Below, piece by piece: positions 62,970 to 64,000 of a DNA stretch of 64,000 nucleotides (position 1 is its first letter; each line of letters begins with the position of its first letter). The position numbers and the translations under genes are program-made. The notes below the pieces were generated by a model, which worked only from the letters and a program-made list of their open reading frames with translations, searched no databases and was not told where the DNA came from. Source of the stretch: Desulfosarcina alkanivorans (GTDB lineage Bacteria; Desulfobacterota; Desulfobacteria; Desulfobacterales; Desulfosarcinaceae); the NCBI RefSeq assembly GCF_009688945.1, contig NZ_AP021874.1:992001-1056000 (forward strand), given 5' to 3'.

Positions 62970-64000
62970 CTACTCTTCCTGCTCGGCCTTGATCTGTTCG
63001 ATCACTTTGTTGGCGATCTGGGCCGGCACCTCGTCGTACCGCAGGAACTCCATGGCGTACATACCGCGGCCGCCGGTCATGGACCGCAGGTCCGGTGCAT
63101 AGGTCTGGAATTCGGCCAGCGGCACTTCCGCATTGATGACCTGGTTTTTCCCGGCGGAATCCATGCCGAGAACCCGTCCGCGCCGGCTGTTCATGTCACC
63201 CATAATGTCGCCCATGTATTCGTCCGGGGTGGTCACGGTAACCTTCATGATCGGTTCCAGCAGAACCGGTTTGGCCTCTTCGCAGGCTTTCTTGTAGGCC
63301 AGGGAACCGGCGACCTTGAAGGCCATTTCAGAGGAATCCACGGCGTGATAGCTGCCGAAATCCACGGTGGCGCGAAAATCCACGCAGGGGGCGCCGATGA
63401 GCGGCCCTTTCTGGCAGGCCTCCACGATGCCCTTTTCAACGGCCGGAATGTAGTTTTTGGGGATCACCCCGCCGACGATCGCATCCACGAATTCAAATCC
63501 GGAACCGCGGGGGAGGGGCTCCATGACAATCCAGCAGTCGCCGTACTGGCCGTGCCCCCCGGATTGTTTTTTATGTTTGCCCTGGACGCGGACCTTTTTC
63601 TTGATGGTTTCCCGGTAAGGAATTTTGGGCGTTTTCAGCAGGACGTCGACATTGAACTTCCGTTTGAGCTTTTCAATGGTGCTCTCGATGTGAACCTGGC
63701 CCAGCCCGGAAAGCAGGATCTCCTTGGTTTCCGCGTTTCGCTCCAGCTTCAGGGCGGTGTCCTCTTCCAGAAGCTTGGTCAGGGAAATGTATATTTTGTC
63801 CTCATCGCCGGTGGCCTTGGATTCCAGGGCAAAGGAGATCAGGGTCGGCATGGGGTCGGCGCAGGTATATCGGATCTTGTTGCCGTCGTCGCACAGCGTG
63901 TCACCGGTTTTGGTCTCCTTGAGCTTGGCCACGGCCACAATGGATCCGGGTCCGGCTTCCGTCGCCGGCTTCTGTTCTTTGCCGGCAATGGTGAGCAGCT
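62970..64000 (-). CDS. fusA: Elongation factor G, C-terminal part (cut by window end)
   Basis: Ribosomal translocation GTPase; only about 343 C-terminal residues (domains II end to V) are in the window, with the frame open to base 64000. Characteristic segments: GLGQVHIESTIEKLKRKFNVD (domain III), KQSGGHGQYGDCW (domain IV start), AFKVAGSLAYKKACEEAKPV, LEPIMKVTV and LGMDSAGKNQVINAEVPLAEF (domain V). The sequence looks like the EF-G-like (EF-G type II/variant) group, as YGDC and the domain III are slightly atypical; a duplicate EF-G with a special role cannot be excluded. Ends in QIKAEQEE. Confidence 0.9.
   Translation of the reverse strand, partial: LLTIAGKEQKPATEAGPGSIVAVAKLKETKTGDTLCDDGNKIRYTCADPMPTLISFALESKATGDEDKIYISLTKLLEEDTALKLERNAETKEILLSGLGQVHIESTIEKLKRKFNVDVLLKTPKIPYRETIKKKVRVQGKHKKQSGGHGQYGDCWIVMEPLPRGSGFEFVDAIVGGVIPKNYIPAVEKGIVEACQKGPLIGAPCVDFRATVDFGSYHAVDSSEMAFKVAGSLAYKKACEEAKPVLLEPIMKVTVTTPDEYMGDIMGDMNSRRGRVLGMDSAGKNQVINAEVPLAEFQTYAPDLRSMTGGRGMYAMEFLRYDEVPAQIANKVIEQIKAEQEE

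Overview
The window is about 64 kb of GC-rich chromosomal DNA. It looks like a Desulfobacterota (former Deltaproteobacteria) genome, probably a Desulfosarcina/Desulfatitalea-like sulfate reducer. That is inference from gene content: an MglA-type GTPase next to a DUF4388/cyclic-nucleotide-binding protein, a CFI-box segment in a pilin-like protein, an ADP-forming acyl-CoA synthetase beside an AMP-forming Acs, and a glucosylglycerate operon. No rRNA, tRNA, CRISPR array, transposase or prophage was seen. Both ends cut genes: pgi on the left, an EF-G gene on the right.

Layout. 1-5.5 kb: end of pgi, fabH, then two linked envelope proteins, one with three near-perfect 222-bp internal repeats and C-terminal LRR-like repeats. 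5.5-13.7 kb: sixA, then a compatible-solute region with a divergent glycosyltransferase, a GH13_18 sugar phosphorylase, a second glycosyltransferase, an HAD phosphatase, an M20/M42-like protein lacking its catalytic Glu pair, and glucosyl-3-phosphoglycerate synthase, closed by a terminator. 13.9-20 kb: TPR protein, Nudix hydrolase, MFS transporter, Hsp33, a small membrane protein and a fused ADP-forming acyl-CoA synthetase.

20-38.3 kb is an MSHA-type type IV pilus locus. In transcription order (leftward) it reads PilM/N (MshI-like), PilO (MshJ), PilP (MshK), lipoprotein secretin (MshL), AAA ATPase with LysM and SPOR-like domains (MshM), assembly ATPase (MshE), platform protein (MshG), a membrane-bound sigma54 activator, and the major pilin. 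Beyond a rightward TMTC-like glycosyltransferase lie three minor-pilin genes, the last a 1048-residue fusion. The major pilin has a candidate -24/-12 promoter and a pair of palindromes 22 bp apart about 150 bp upstream, directly behind the activator gene, so control of this pilin seems self-contained.

38.7-46.9 kb: class III nucleotide cyclase, ispF, cysS, uvrB, uvrC, mdh. 47-52.6 kb: a TPR protein, MglA-like GTPase, DUF4388 plus twin cyclic-nucleotide domain protein and PilZ protein (a second-messenger/surface-motility set that plausibly serves the pilus), then purC overlapping a ParB-like gene. 52.9-62.8 kb: a TetR regulator, acetyl-CoA synthetase, a sodium/solute symporter, a 28-residue membrane microprotein, a zinc-ribbon membrane protein, a response regulator, a membrane sensor fused to a DnaQ-type exonuclease, a spore-photoproduct-lyase-like radical SAM protein and a secreted thermonuclease. 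The last four are tightly packed and look like one operon of uncharacterised purpose.

Three copies of a ~140-160 bp dispersed element with TTGACGG...TCGTAAAAA ends sit between genes. One supplies the stop codon of the fused minor-pilin gene. The most interesting items are the sensor-exonuclease operon, the sigma54-controlled MSHA pilus with its fused minor pilin, the symporter-associated microprotein and the pseudo-peptidase in the solute operon.
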